Positions 1 to 8,844 of a stretch of 64,000 nucleotides of DNA are shown in pieces (position 1 is the stretch's first letter; the number at the start of each line of letters is the position of its first letter). The position numbers were made by a program, and so were the translations under genes. Source of the stretch: Io17-Chloro-G2 sp965226825 (GTDB taxonomy: Bacteria; Chloroflexota; Dehalococcoidia; Lucifugimonadales; UBA3495); NCBI GenBank assembly GCA_965226825.1, contig CBDDED010000003.1, positions 1,550,001 to 1,614,000 of the forward strand, read 5' to 3'. The notes beneath the pieces were generated by a model. That model made no database searches. It was not told the DNA's origin and was given only the letters and a program-made list of their open reading frames with translations.

Positions 1-881
1 TCCGGCGAGCCGTGGACCACTGCCGCTTGACGCACCTGGATATCAAACTCCTCGCCCGACTGCTTGCCAAACTCGTTGGCGGCCTCCAAGGTTCCGGTGG
101 TGAAGGTCTTACCGCTGGCCAGGGTGAGCCTAACCACGGTAATTTCAGAGGCGCTCTGCCCTGCTTCGTCGTCGGTATCCGCCACAATCACCGGTAGGGC
201 CAGCATGACCTGGGGTTGGCCGCCCTTGGAATAATCGAACCGGTCGCGGTAGGTGTCCACCGCCAGGCGCATCATATCTTCGTCGCTGTTCAGGAAAAGC
301 GCGAACACGTAGGGCAGGGCCATATCCGCCGCCAGGACGGCGCTCGACGACGTGGTGCCCAGGACAAACAGGTCAGCCGGCTTGGGAGGCAGGGGGCTGG
401 CTTGCAACCCGTGGAGTGGATGGTCCGGCGACAGTTGGTCGTGGAGAAACTGGTCCAATTCCACCAGCTTTTCAGCCAGCGTCAGGCCCGACGCGTCCGG
501 AGCGGTCTTCAACGCCTGCGTGGAACGGGGCAGCCCTCCGGGACCCCCGCCAATGCCCAGGTCCACTCTGCCGGGGGCCAGGGAAGCCAGGACGTTAAAA
601 TTCTCGGCAACCTTGTATGGGCTATAGTGCTGGAGCATGACCCCGCCGGAACCCAGCCGGATGCGGCTGGTCTTGGCCAGAAGGTGAGAGACCAGGACTT
701 CTGGCGACGAGCCCATGACCCGGTTGGAACCGTGATGCTCGGTAACCCAAAAGCGATGGTATCCCCACTCCTCCGCCTTGGTCGCCAACTCGATAGTGTG
801 TTGCAGAGCGTCGGCGGCGGTCTCGCCGGCGTAGAGGGGGCTTTGGTCCAGAACGCTAAGTCTTAAACCGGCGTCAGTCAT
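1..881 (-). CDS. LLM-class flavin-dependent oxidoreductase (3' end cut by window)
   Basis: The ATG at 881 opens a minus-strand frame that runs off the left edge with 293 codons visible. The N-terminus reads MTDAGLRLSVLDQSPLYAG. It continues through the luciferase-fold signature WVTEHH around residue 45, a beta-barrel segment rich in GSGGVM and LASLAPGRVDLGIGGG, and a later TTSSSAVLAADMALPYVF segment. This is the layout of bacterial luciferase-like monooxygenases of the group 1 type (usual length about 330 residues), so roughly 40 residues are missing. The family uses FMN or F420 to oxidise or reduce organic substrates in the cytoplasm. The substrate cannot be told. It is one of seven LLM genes in the window and is divergent from the GlcG-like gene. 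Confidence 0.88.
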   Translation of the reverse strand, partial: MTDAGLRLSVLDQSPLYAGETAADALQHTIELATKAEEWGYHRFWVTEHHGSNRVMGSSPEVLVSHLLAKTSRIRLGSGGVMLQHYSPYKVAENFNVLASLAPGRVDLGIGGGPGGLPRSTQALKTAPDASGLTLAEKLVELDQFLHDQLSPDHPLHGLQASPLPPKPADLFVLGTTSSSAVLAADMALPYVFALFLNSDEDMMRLAVDTYRDRFDYSKGGQPQVMLALPVIVADTDDEAGQSASEITVVRLTLASGKTFTTGTLEAANEFGKQSGEEFDIQVRQAAVVHGSP

Positions 882-1109
882 CCGTGTTTCGTGCGGCCCG
901 GCGGGGCATTTCAGCCTCGCCGAATGGGCCGGCATTCCTTATCAATCATGGTTGAACCAGGGCCCCACCGGGAACACTAACCGGCATTATCGCACAACCA
1001 ACCGGCGTCTGGCACCGCTCGGTTCCAGATTGCCAAGCCTCAGGCGACTCTGTAGAATCCGCGTACGACAGACCCATGAACAACACCAAAATCCTTTTGG
1101 AGTAACGAC

Positions 1110-1499
1110 ATGGCGCTTACATTGGAAGAAGCTAACCGGATGGTCCAGGCGGGCATCGCCAAAGCGGTGGAACTAAACGTGAACATGAGCATTGCGGTTT
1201 GCGACGCCGGGGGCAGTCTGCTCGCGTTCAACCGCATGCCCGGAGCCAGCGCCGTCAGCGCTGCGGTGGCCCAGGGGAAGGCAGCAGCCGCAGCCGGGTT
1301 TGGCCGGCCCAGCGGTTCACTACAGGCGGATTCTCCGGTAATCCAGTCAATCATCAGCTCACTGGGCGGGCGGATGCTTCCGGCCCAGGGCGCAGTGCCA
1401 ATCCGAAAAGACGGAGAGTTGGTCGGCGCAATCGGCGGCAGCGGCGCCACGGGCGAGCAGGACGAAGACTGCGCCAAGGCCGGATTGGCGGCCCTCTAG
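1110..1499 (+). CDS. GlcG/HbpS family (DUF336) heme-binding-like protein
   Basis: A 129-residue single-domain protein. An N-terminal amphipathic helix (LTLEEANRMVQAGIAKA) is followed by the family's strand pattern MSIAVCDAGGSLLAFNRM and the C-terminal glycine-rich segment VGAIGGSGATGEQDEDCAKAGL. Those are the hallmarks of GlcG/HbpS (DUF336) proteins, which bind heme or related tetrapyrroles and are often encoded beside oxidoreductases. The start is supported by TTTTGGAGTAACGAC just before the ATG. There is no signal peptide, so a cytoplasmic location is likely. A second copy of this domain is fused to a ferredoxin at 22367-23032. The ligand and role here are unknown. Confidence 0.85.
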   Translation: MALTLEEANRMVQAGIAKAVELNVNMSIAVCDAGGSLLAFNRMPGASAVSAAVAQGKAAAAAGFGRPSGSLQADSPVIQSIISSLGGRMLPAQGAVPIRKDGELVGAIGGSGATGEQDEDCAKAGLAAL

Positions 1500-1636
1500 C
1501 CGTCACCGCCCCAAAACCGCACCTTCCGAATCAGCCCAATCCCCGAAATTGCCGCAACCCAGGCGATTCGTGAGCCGGTCTATTAGGCTGGGGCACTGTA
1601 TATCATTGCCATCTGACCTCACTCCAATGGAGGGCC

Positions 1637-3208
1637 GTGGCTGACCTGATCTTCCAAAATGGCCTGATTATCGACGGCAGCGGGAGCGCCGGTTATTACG
1701 GGGCCGTGGTGGTAACCGGAGACACCGTGGCCATCCACCGGGGCGACCCTGATATTTTGGAAGCGCCCCGTATTATCGACGCTGCCGGATTGGTCGTTTG
1801 CCCCGGGTTCGTTGACCTCCATTCCCATGCCGGGCTAACCATCCTGGGTGAGCCTCATCACGACCCCAAGGTGCGGCAGGGAGTCACCACCGAGTTGGTG
1901 GGCATAGACGGCATCTCTCATGCTCCGTTCAAGACCCAGGAGGAACTGCACCGCTACATCTGGTTGGATTCGGGGTTAAACGGGTATCCGCCAATGCCCG
2001 CGGACTGGCTCACGGTGGCCGAGATGCTTGGAAAGTACGACGACCGTGTGGCAGTCAACATCGCCTACATCCTGGGCAATGCCCCCGTCAGGATTTGGTC
2101 GGTGGGATGGAACGACCGTCCGGCAACCGCTGCCGAGTTGGCGGACATGGAATCGGTGGTACGGGAAGCGATGGAGGAGGGAGCCTGGGGGCTTTCCACC
2201 GGCTTGGACTATCCGCCGGGCTCGTACGCCGCTACCGCTGAACTAGCCGCGTTGTCAAAGGTAGCAGCATCGTTGGGTGGGATCTATCACACCCACACGC
2301 GGGCCAGCCTGCGGTCCCAGGGGCTGCTTGCGCCCTGGGAGGAGGCGGTGGAGATCGGGCGTCGCAGCGGTTGCCCGGTGCATTTGACCCACTACCGGCA
2401 GGGCGCGTCCGGCGTCGGCAGCCACCTGGATTACCTGGGGTTGGTGGAGGATGCCCGGGACCAAGGGCTGGACGTCACCTTTGACTGTTACACCTATCCA
2501 TACTCCGGTACCACGGTCACGATAGGCCTGCCTCACTGGGCCAAGGACGGCGGCCCGGAAAGGTTGATGGCGGCGCTGCAAGACCCCAGCGACCGGGCAA
2601 GAATGAAGTTGGAAATTGCCGGGGACCGGCTGAGGAACAACTGGCTGACTAATTTTACCCGGCCGCAAAACCGCCAATACGACGGCCGCCTGATCACCGA
2701 TATTGCTGAAATGCGGGGGCAGGACCCGGCAGACGCCCTGTTTGACCTGCTGGTGGAAGAGAACCTCGGCATTTCCACGGTGGGACTTGGAACCAACCCC
2801 CAAACCCTCTTCGCCTTCGTCTCCCACCCTCTTGGGATGATTGCCAGCGACGCCATCCTCTTCGGAGAATACCCCAACCCGCGGACCTACGGCTGTTTTC
2901 CGATAGTGCTGGCCGAATTCGTTCGCGCAGAGAAACACCTGAAGCTTCCCGAGGCAATCCGGAAAATGACATCCTTTCCGGCCCAGCGTCTTGGACTCGC
3001 CGACCGGGGTCTGCTCCGCGACGGGTTCAAAGCGGACATCGTTGCCTTCAACCCGGATACGGTTAAAACCCACGCCACCCGGGAAGACCCCAAGCATTAT
3101 CCGGTGGGAATCGATTATGTTGTGGTCAACGGCAGGTTGGTGATCGACCAGGGGCAAAACACCGGGGCGCTGCCGGGCCGAGCGTTGCGCCGCGGCCGTC
3201 CCGGTTGA
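1637..3208 (+). CDS. D-aminoacylase-like amidohydrolase
   Basis: This 523-residue protein starts at a GTG preceded by GGAGGG. It has the amidohydrolase superfamily layout: an N-terminal beta-sandwich strand (DLIFQNGLIIDGSG), the metal motif PGFVDLHSH (His62, His64), GVTTELVG around 82-89, a HTHTRA segment near 219, and a C-terminal sandwich with LRDGFKADIVAFNPDTV. This matches N-acyl-D-amino-acid deacylases and D-aminoacylases (about 480-530 residues). They hydrolyse N-acyl bonds using a metal centre. The family normally has a zinc-ligand Cys in GNCG; here the matching position is Asp91 (GIDG), so the substrate class or metal site differs from textbook D-aminoacylase. It stands alone, with an aldo/keto reductase convergent downstream. 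Confidence 0.88.
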   Translation: MADLIFQNGLIIDGSGSAGYYGAVVVTGDTVAIHRGDPDILEAPRIIDAAGLVVCPGFVDLHSHAGLTILGEPHHDPKVRQGVTTELVGIDGISHAPFKTQEELHRYIWLDSGLNGYPPMPADWLTVAEMLGKYDDRVAVNIAYILGNAPVRIWSVGWNDRPATAAELADMESVVREAMEEGAWGLSTGLDYPPGSYAATAELAALSKVAASLGGIYHTHTRASLRSQGLLAPWEEAVEIGRRSGCPVHLTHYRQGASGVGSHLDYLGLVEDARDQGLDVTFDCYTYPYSGTTVTIGLPHWAKDGGPERLMAALQDPSDRARMKLEIAGDRLRNNWLTNFTRPQNRQYDGRLITDIAEMRGQDPADALFDLLVEENLGISTVGLGTNPQTLFAFVSHPLGMIASDAILFGEYPNPRTYGCFPIVLAEFVRAEKHLKLPEAIRKMTSFPAQRLGLADRGLLRDGFKADIVAFNPDTVKTHATREDPKHYPVGIDYVVVNGRLVIDQGQNTGALPGRALRRGRPG

Positions 3209-3281
3209 GGAGCAGACCTTTAGTACAGACGAACCGCGCTTGAGGACAACGGTATCCGAGAGACTTGCGGCGGTGCGATGA

Positions 3282-4244
3282 TCAGGTCGTCGAGCGGCCC
3301 ACGACGTCATCGATGCGGCGGGCCAACTCCGGTTCCAAACTCCCCCTGGCTTCCGCGTCAACACATTCCTGAAGTTCGGCCCGGTTTTTGACGCCGAGCA
3401 CCACGGTGGCGACACCAGCCATCGACAGGGCGTAGCGATGCGCCAGGGAAGCCGGGGACTCACCCAATTCCTGGGCCAATTCCCTGAAGGGCACTGCTCT
3501 CCCGAAGTCCAACACTTCCGGATGATCGTCTGGCAACTCCCGGTCCAAAGCCGCGGTCAAGGCTCCCGCCTGTACGGCCCGGATGCCCATTACTGCCAAT
3601 CCTCGGCGGTGCGCCGCTTCGATGATCTCCCTGGGCTGCGCCTCCTCGTCGTACCGCTTCAACGCGCCGGGTGAGTCCAGAAGGTTGGCGATCACCTGGA
3701 TGGCCTGGGGCGCCGGATCTTCTGCCACCGTCTCCAACACAGGCTCCGGGACCCCAATCCCGGTGATGCCCCAGGCGCCAATCCGGCCCTGGGAAACCAG
3801 CGTCTGCAAAGCGGGGCGTACCGATTCGGTAAACCGGTCCCGCGTCGTGCCCTGGTACCGCTCTGAGGATTGGTTGGGAATTATCAGATTGTGCAGGAAG
3901 AAAACGTCAACCCGCTCCAATTTCATGCGGGCCAGGCTTTCGGTGAGGCTCTGTTCCAACAAGGGGAAAACCTGGTCCGGCTCCGGGTTGCCGACGCGGC
4001 ACTTGGTCGACACCATGACTCCGGAGGGAAGTTGGCCGTCGAACGCGGCCCCGACCACGGATTCGGCCTCGCCGTTGCCATAGCCGGGGGCGACGTCGAG
4101 GAAATTGATGCCGGAATCCACCGCAGCCCGTACTGTTGCAACCGCCTCGTCACGGCTGGTGGGTCCCCAGACTTGGCCGATGCCGCCGCCACCCAACGTT
4201 AAAGAACTGACTTTTCCCAGGGTTCCAAAATCTCGCACGTCCAT
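3282..4244 (-). CDS. Aldo/keto reductase
   Basis: A 320-residue TIM-barrel oxidoreductase. The AKR tetrad is visible: Asp50 and Tyr55 (FLDVAPGYGNGEAE), Lys81 (VSTKC) and His118 (VFFLHN). The C-terminal half has the cofactor-binding pattern ASLAHRYALSMAGVATVVLGVKNRAEL. Members reduce aldehydes and ketones or oxidise sugars with NADPH in the cytoplasm. The length is normal. It faces away from the LLM at 4472, with about 230 bases between their starts that must hold both promoters. The substrate cannot be assigned. Close relatives are often annotated as L-fucose dehydrogenase-like or general stress AKRs. Confidence 0.92.
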   Translation of the reverse strand: MDVRDFGTLGKVSSLTLGGGGIGQVWGPTSRDEAVATVRAAVDSGINFLDVAPGYGNGEAESVVGAAFDGQLPSGVMVSTKCRVGNPEPDQVFPLLEQSLTESLARMKLERVDVFFLHNLIIPNQSSERYQGTTRDRFTESVRPALQTLVSQGRIGAWGITGIGVPEPVLETVAEDPAPQAIQVIANLLDSPGALKRYDEEAQPREIIEAAHRRGLAVMGIRAVQAGALTAALDRELPDDHPEVLDFGRAVPFRELAQELGESPASLAHRYALSMAGVATVVLGVKNRAELQECVDAEARGSLEPELARRIDDVVGRSTT

Positions 4245-4471
4245 GGATTCAGGTTAGGTAGTGACGTGAACCTTGTCAACGCCCGGTTGAGTGCGCACGG
4301 GCGTTGGCCGGGCGCCGATTGTCAGATTGGACAAAACCGCGGCTGTAAGGCTACTATTCAGGTACAATAATCCACGACAGGAAACCACCGGCCACCCGCA
4401 TGATGCGGCCAGTTTAAGCATCCGGGCCCGAAACCATCCCAAGATTCCAAACTCCTTGATGGAGGCTCTCA

Positions 4472-5575
4472 GTGAAGGCGTCCTACTTTGGCCCTATGGG
4501 TTACTCGGAACGGAGCAAGTTCCCGGATACCTGGCCCATACCCGCCAGCTATCATGAACCGAAGACTTCGGTCGAAAGCTATCAGGAAGGCATCGAAGAG
4601 TGCGAGTTTGCCGAGGAGATGGGTTTTGAATGGGTAAGCTTCTCGGAACACCATTACTCAGGCCGAATCGCCACCGGGAACCCGGCTTTGATGGCGGCTG
4701 CCGTGGCGGAACGCTGCAAAAGGGTGAAAATCGCCCTTTTGGGCCAGTTACTGCCCCTCAATAACCCGGTGCGGGCGGCGGAAGAAATCGGCATGCTGGA
4801 TAACCTGACCAACGGCCGGGTGATCATGGGATTTCTCCGCGGCACACCCAACGAGGACCAGACCTACGGCGTCAATCCCAACGAAGGCCGGGCCCGTTTG
4901 CTGGAGGGCATGGACCTCGTGATCAAGGCCCTTACCGAACCCCAACCCTTCTCTTGGGAAGGACGTTATTACCAATACCGCACGGTGTCCGTTTGGCCGC
5001 CGCCGGTGCAGCAACCCATGCCGCCGGCAATAGTGGCCACCAGAAGCGACGACGCCGTGAGATACGCTGCGGAGAACCAGTTGGGTCTGGGGATTTCGTT
5101 CATCCCGGTGCAGGCTATGGAAAAAATCACCGACAAGTATTACCAATGGTGTCAGGACGCGGGTTGGCAGCCGGAGCCCGACCAACGGGTCTATCGCGGC
5201 AGCATCTACCTTGCCGAGACCGACAAGAAGGCTGAAGAATGGTTTGATTCCCTGAGGGGGCCCCAGAGTCGCCGCCGGTTGGGTATGAGCGCCGCGGTGG
5301 AGCAGGCGGTGCAAGCTGCCCGCACCGGGGACCAGTTTGACCTTCGCAATATCATCGCCGGGAGCGCCCAGGGAGACGTGGCCGGCGCGGCGCCCTCTCT
5401 TAGCTTCATGGGCGGTCCCGACACGGTGGTGAACCAGATGAAGGCGTTCCATGACCGGTGCGGGACCGGCGTGGTGGACCTGTTTTTTCAGCAGCCCCGG
5501 ACCAGTCACAAGGAAGTAATGCACGAAATCGAGCTTTTCGGCAAAGAAGTTTTGCCCAGAATCAAAGAGTTTTAG
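4472..5575 (+). CDS. LLM-class flavin-dependent oxidoreductase
   Basis: The GTG start is preceded by a strong GGAGG at 4461-4465 and gives a 367-residue luciferase-fold protein. Visible signatures are FEWVSFSEHHYSGR near residue 55, a GQLLPLNNPVRAAEEIGMLDNLTNGRVIMGFLRG flavin-site block around 89-125, and VWPPPVQQPMPPAIVATRS near 180. The sequence resembles alkanal or nitrilotriacetate-type group 1 monooxygenases. It likely uses reduced flavin and O2 on an unidentified organic substrate. The alpha/beta hydrolase gene begins 19 bases after its stop and a cupin follows, so the three probably form one transcription unit that oxygenates and then hydrolyses a substrate. Confidence 0.92.
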   Translation: MKASYFGPMGYSERSKFPDTWPIPASYHEPKTSVESYQEGIEECEFAEEMGFEWVSFSEHHYSGRIATGNPALMAAAVAERCKRVKIALLGQLLPLNNPVRAAEEIGMLDNLTNGRVIMGFLRGTPNEDQTYGVNPNEGRARLLEGMDLVIKALTEPQPFSWEGRYYQYRTVSVWPPPVQQPMPPAIVATRSDDAVRYAAENQLGLGISFIPVQAMEKITDKYYQWCQDAGWQPEPDQRVYRGSIYLAETDKKAEEWFDSLRGPQSRRRLGMSAAVEQAVQAARTGDQFDLRNIIAGSAQGDVAGAAPSLSFMGGPDTVVNQMKAFHDRCGTGVVDLFFQQPRTSHKEVMHEIELFGKEVLPRIKEF

Positions 5576-5594
5576 CGAATTCAAAGGACAGTGA

Positions 5595-6437
5595 ATGGTC
5601 TCTAAATCACCGGAAATCACCTCGGCGTTCCAGGAAACCCAACTGGAAGTAGACGGTCTGAATATCCGCGCCTTTGGGGCGGGGCAAGGGGACCCGGTAG
5701 TCGTACTGGACACTCTTTCATTTGGGTTGACCAGCGTCCATCTGGCGCTTGCCCAGGCATTCCGCGTAGTCGTGCTACAGTTGCCCGGTTTTGGCGCCGG
5801 CGCATCGGGCGAAACCTCCCAGTCGGTAAAGGACCTGGCGGGAACCATGTCCAAGGCCGCGGTCCTATCCGGGGTCGTGGGGAACGACCCAACCGGGGCT
5901 GGCAAGTATTCCCTGGTCGGCACGTCCTTCGCCGCCAACGTCGCTCTCTGGCAAACGATCCAGGCTCAGGAACAGGTGGAAGCATTGGTCCTGATTTCCC
6001 CCACCATCATCCGGCCAACAGGCCTTGTGCCGTCCGGGGACCGGGAGCAGATGGGCCGTTCGTTGCTGGCCCATCCCGACAACCAGGAAAACCCGGACCG
6101 CATCGATGTCGCTGCTACTGCTCGGGAGAATGAGTTGGCCCATCGGCTCCTCGGCGGGAGTACATCCCCGGTTTTGAGCCAAGAGACTGAAGATCGACTT
6201 GGCGAGATCCAGTGCCCCACGTTGGTAGTTTTCGGCCTGCACGACAAGTTGGCGGCGACGGAGGCGGGCAGCGTCCTCCGCGAAAAGATCCCCAACAGCC
6301 ATCTTTCCTTCATTTACGACGCCGGGCACGCCATAGCGCTCGAGCGGCCGGAATCCCTGGCAGGGTTGGTTGTGGATTATGTCACCCGCCAGGAAACCTT
6401 CATCGTCAGCCAGGACGACGGAGTTATTAACCCCTGA
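5595..6437 (+). CDS. Alpha/beta hydrolase
   Basis: A 280-residue alpha/beta-hydrolase-fold protein. The nucleophile elbow is GTSFA with Ser111. The acid is probably the Asp in VVFGLHDKLAAT near residue 215, and the base the His in DAGHAIALERPESL near 242. The N-terminus carries a strand QLEVDGLNIRAFGAGQG, as in lyase- and esterase-type members. The residues after the first strand (VVVLDTLSFGLTS) replace the usual HGxPG oxyanion motif, so the mechanism may be atypical. It follows the LLM gene by 19 bases and probably acts on a related substrate. Reaction and substrate are unknown. Confidence 0.85.
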   Translation: MVSKSPEITSAFQETQLEVDGLNIRAFGAGQGDPVVVLDTLSFGLTSVHLALAQAFRVVVLQLPGFGAGASGETSQSVKDLAGTMSKAAVLSGVVGNDPTGAGKYSLVGTSFAANVALWQTIQAQEQVEALVLISPTIIRPTGLVPSGDREQMGRSLLAHPDNQENPDRIDVAATARENELAHRLLGGSTSPVLSQETEDRLGEIQCPTLVVFGLHDKLAATEAGSVLREKIPNSHLSFIYDAGHAIALERPESLAGLVVDYVTRQETFIVSQDDGVINP

Positions 6438-6573
6438 TTCCTCATTGGGAGCAAGGCTCACCCCGAAATTGGTAGCTAAGGTCAGGTCCGGGAAGCGGGC
6501 AGTTCTGCCGGCCCGTTGGTAAGCAGCCGGACCTTGTCGAAATCAAAATTCAAACTCACTCACAGGAGGCCTC

Positions 6574-6903
6574 GTGGGAATTTATAGAATGTATCCCGGA
6601 GACGATGGGGAAACCCATATTGAGGAAATGACGTTGGAATCCCATCCGGATTTGCTAAACCTCCAGCCCGTGGAGGGACTTCGGATCTGGAAAGTGGAAG
6701 AGGGCCGGTTCCAGGACTTTCATCCCGCTCCCGACCGCCGGTGGATGATTCTCCTCGAAGGCGAGGTTGAGATCGGGTTGGGCGACGGCACCACACACCG
6801 GTTCGGCCCAGGGGACATCAGGTTGATTGAGGACATCACCGGCCACGGCCACACCACACGCTTTACCAAGCCCTATACGGCCGTTCTATTGCCGGCCTCC
6901 TGA
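6574..6903 (+). CDS. Small cupin-fold protein
   Basis: A 109-residue protein starting at a GTG with CAGGAGGCCTC just upstream. The central region (WMILLEGEVEIGLGDGTTHRFGPGDIRLIEDITGHGHTTRF) has the cupin beta-barrel pattern, with a conserved GPGD turn and a downstream HGH that could bind a metal. The first cupin motif lacks the usual HxH, so metal binding is uncertain. Such proteins may be dioxygenases, isomerases or simple ligand-binding barrels. It lies about 136 bases after the alpha/beta hydrolase and may share its transcript. Confidence 0.75.
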   Translation: MGIYRMYPGDDGETHIEEMTLESHPDLLNLQPVEGLRIWKVEEGRFQDFHPAPDRRWMILLEGEVEIGLGDGTTHRFGPGDIRLIEDITGHGHTTRFTKPYTAVLLPAS

Positions 6904-7025
6904 TAATTCCAATCGCCATAATTTAGGCTGTGACCCGGTCATCGGGTTATGATTTGCATGCTGACCAATGGTCCCGGGGATGTGGGCCCAGCCCTTGGCC
7001 TGAATCCGGGATAGGCTAAACAGTC

Positions 7026-7454
7026 TTGAACACCATCTGGGCACGCGGCGCAGCGGTATCCTTGGTAGGGGCGTTGGCCTGGTCTTTGTTGGGACCATCC
7101 TTCGATCACCACTTCGCTGAGCGTCAACTGGGGCACAGCCACATATACCTGGCCCAGCACGACGTCGATCACCGGCACCCTTACCAGGACGCCCACCCGC
7201 ACTCCGGTCCCGATCAGGAGCAGACGACGCCCGTGGGATTTTCCGAGGGCGTGCCTGCGGGGGAAGTAATCGTTTACCTTTCCTCCAATGATGGCACGGG
7301 CCGGTCACTTGAGACTCCGTTGAGCCTTGCTATCAAGCCGGCTGCCATCTTCCCTTACCTAGGAAACAACTCACTGTCTCTCCGAAAGATTCCTGAGGCG
7401 AATGCTTTGAATGAAGCATTCGTCGCTCCCCCCAGGAAACCTCCAGCCATTTGA
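7026..7454 (+). CDS. His-rich secreted protein of unknown function
   Basis: I do not recognise a named family. The 142-residue product begins at a TTG and has a short N-terminal hydrophobic segment (AAVSLVGALAWSLLG), followed directly by a histidine cluster. About eleven His fall within residues 27-59 (for example DHHF, GHSH, HDVDHRH and HPHSG). The rest is a beta-rich tail (VIVYLSSNDGTG). This suggests an exported or membrane-tethered metal-binding protein. It heads a run of envelope proteins (FixH/CopC-like, cupredoxin lipoprotein, Cys-rich membrane protein), which supports a metal-related role. A 9-bp hairpin (CGAATGCTT / AAGCATTCG, 7399-7422) lies near its 3' end. The start codon is uncertain. 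Confidence 0.55.
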   Translation: MNTIWARGAAVSLVGALAWSLLGPSFDHHFAERQLGHSHIYLAQHDVDHRHPYQDAHPHSGPDQEQTTPVGFSEGVPAGEVIVYLSSNDGTGRSLETPLSLAIKPAAIFPYLGNNSLSLRKIPEANALNEAFVAPPRKPPAI

Positions 7455-7749
7455 CCACCTCACCGCCGCGCGCTTGACCCAGACCGGCCTCGCCCCAATC
7501 CGGGGCGCGGCGCCGTCTTTGCCTCCGCATGTCCAGGCAATGGTATAGTCGCGGACTGGCGAGGTCCTTTGGTCTCCGGCGATACGCCGGTTCTCCGGGA
7601 TATACTGAAGTTCTCGCCCAGAAGACGCTGGGCCAAATTGCCCGCGCGGGGAAACGACGAGGCCATATAAAACTTCTGCGAGTGCGCCGGGGGCAACCGG
7701 GCAAAAATCATATACAGGTGACCGATTGGATCGTTGCAAGCATATTCCG
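7455..7749. other. Gap with no recognised gene
   Basis: This 295-base gap lies between the His-rich protein and the FixH/CopC-like gene. I see no terminator with a T-run and no convincing promoter. The in-frame extension of the next gene to a TTG at 7726 is the only coding possibility I considered. Confidence 0.4.
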
Positions 7750-8328
7750 GTGAAGGCGTTAGCGCTGTTGCCGGTCTGCGGGTTGGGACTGAGGATTGGC
7801 ATTGGCTTGATTTTGTTCATCGCGGCCTGGCTGGCACTGGCCGACGGACCTGACTTGGCTCTCGCCAACGGAGGTTCCCGACCGCTGGTAACCGACGCCA
7901 TCTCGGGGCCTTACGAGTTGCAAATCGGGATATTCCCGGGAGACCCCAAGGTGGGGAATCTGCACGTGAGCATCCAGGTGAACGCGGCCGACGGCGGTGC
8001 GCCGGTCACTGACGCAACCGTCATGGTCTCGGCATCGGGCCCAGTTGGCGCGGCCAATGTGCCCCCGGTCCAAGCCGTCAACATGCCCCAAAGCCCCCAG
8101 TTTTACGAAACCGACTTGCCGTTGGACACGGTAGGAAGCTGGACTCTGAAGGTGGAAACCCAATCCGGTCTCGGCCCGGCCAGCCTGGGTATACCATTCC
8201 AGGTAACCGAACCCGACGGCATAGACATTATTTTCGTAGTCGCCGGGGGGGTCGCCCTGGTCGCCTTGAGTCTGTGGATTTTGGAAAGAATCGGCAAACG
8301 CCAAAAGAGAAAACCCGCTAAATCTTGA
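7750..8328 (+). CDS. FixH/CopC-like membrane-anchored beta-sandwich protein
   Basis: The product has an N-terminal signal or anchor helix (IGIGLILFIAAWLALA). An extracytoplasmic Ig-like domain follows (GPYELQIGIFPGDPKVGNLHVSIQV, then PVTDATVMVSASGP and YETDLPLDTVGSWTLKVE). A C-terminal transmembrane helix (IIFVVAGGVALVALSLWIL) ends in a basic tail, RIGKRQKRKPAKS. The pattern matches FixH, YtkA and CopC-type domains seen in copper handling and cytochrome assembly. I chose the GTG at 7750 because it places the basic n-region next to the hydrophobic stretch; a TTG at 7726 is also in frame. It is followed 18 bases later by a cupredoxin-like lipoprotein and probably shares its operon. Confidence 0.7.
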   Translation: MKALALLPVCGLGLRIGIGLILFIAAWLALADGPDLALANGGSRPLVTDAISGPYELQIGIFPGDPKVGNLHVSIQVNAADGGAPVTDATVMVSASGPVGAANVPPVQAVNMPQSPQFYETDLPLDTVGSWTLKVETQSGLGPASLGIPFQVTEPDGIDIIFVVAGGVALVALSLWILERIGKRQKRKPAKS

Positions 8329-8346
8329 CGCTAAGAGAGCATTAAC

Positions 8347-8811
8347 ATGAACATCAATAAACTGAAATTGAGCCTACCGGTTGCCGTCGCGGCAATCCTG
8401 GTCATCTCGCTGACCACGGCCTGCGGCGGCGGCGGGGAACCCCAGGCGTTGACCATACCGGTCACCGTGGATGGGGAATCCATGGAGCCCGAAACGGTGA
8501 GAGTCACGCAGGGGGACATGGTCACTCTGCAAATTCAAACGGAGCATTCTGGGGAGTCCCACGTCCACGGCTACGACGTCAAAACCGACGCCGAAGCCGG
8601 AGAGACGACCGATTTATTCTTCCAGGCGGACGTAACCGGAAGATTCAGAATCACTTTCCACGAATCGGATTCGACCGAGAAGGAGGAGGGAGAGCAAGCC
8701 AACGGAGACTCTCACCATGAAGAAGAAACCGGGGAAAAGGAAACCGAACAGGACGAGGCCTCGGATGAATCTGAAATAGAACTCGGCTTTCTGGAAGTGA
8801 ATCCCCGTTAG
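8347..8811 (+). CDS. Cupredoxin-like lipoprotein
   Basis: A 154-residue protein with a lipoprotein signal peptide; the lipobox LTTAC places the lipidated Cys at residue 26. The mature part (TIPVTVDGESMEPETVRVTQGDMVTLQIQ and onward) has the strand pattern of a cupredoxin-1/EfeO-type domain, with HVHGYDV as possible metal ligands. The C-terminal third is very acidic and rich in Glu and His. There is no blue-copper Cys in the usual C-terminal loop, so it is probably a metal chaperone or sensor rather than an electron carrier. It sits between the FixH/CopC-like protein and the Cys-rich membrane protein, with short gaps. Confidence 0.75.
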   Translation: MNINKLKLSLPVAVAAILVISLTTACGGGGEPQALTIPVTVDGESMEPETVRVTQGDMVTLQIQTEHSGESHVHGYDVKTDAEAGETTDLFFQADVTGRFRITFHESDSTEKEEGEQANGDSHHEEETGEKETEQDEASDESEIELGFLEVNPR

Positions 8812-8844
8812 GCGCGTAACGAGTCAATTTCGGGAGTGTCTACG

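Noticed and set aside
216..866. Plus-strand 216-residue ORF at the left edge
   Set aside because: It is antisense to the LLM gene, whose minus-strand frame carries clear luciferase-family motifs.
2255..3463. Minus-strand 402-residue ORF
   Set aside because: It lies antisense to the amidohydrolase, has no recognisable domain and arises from codon bias in GC-rich DNA.
7399..7422. Hairpin CGAATGCTT/AAGCATTCG as a terminator
   Set aside because: It lies inside the likely coding region and lacks a following T-run.
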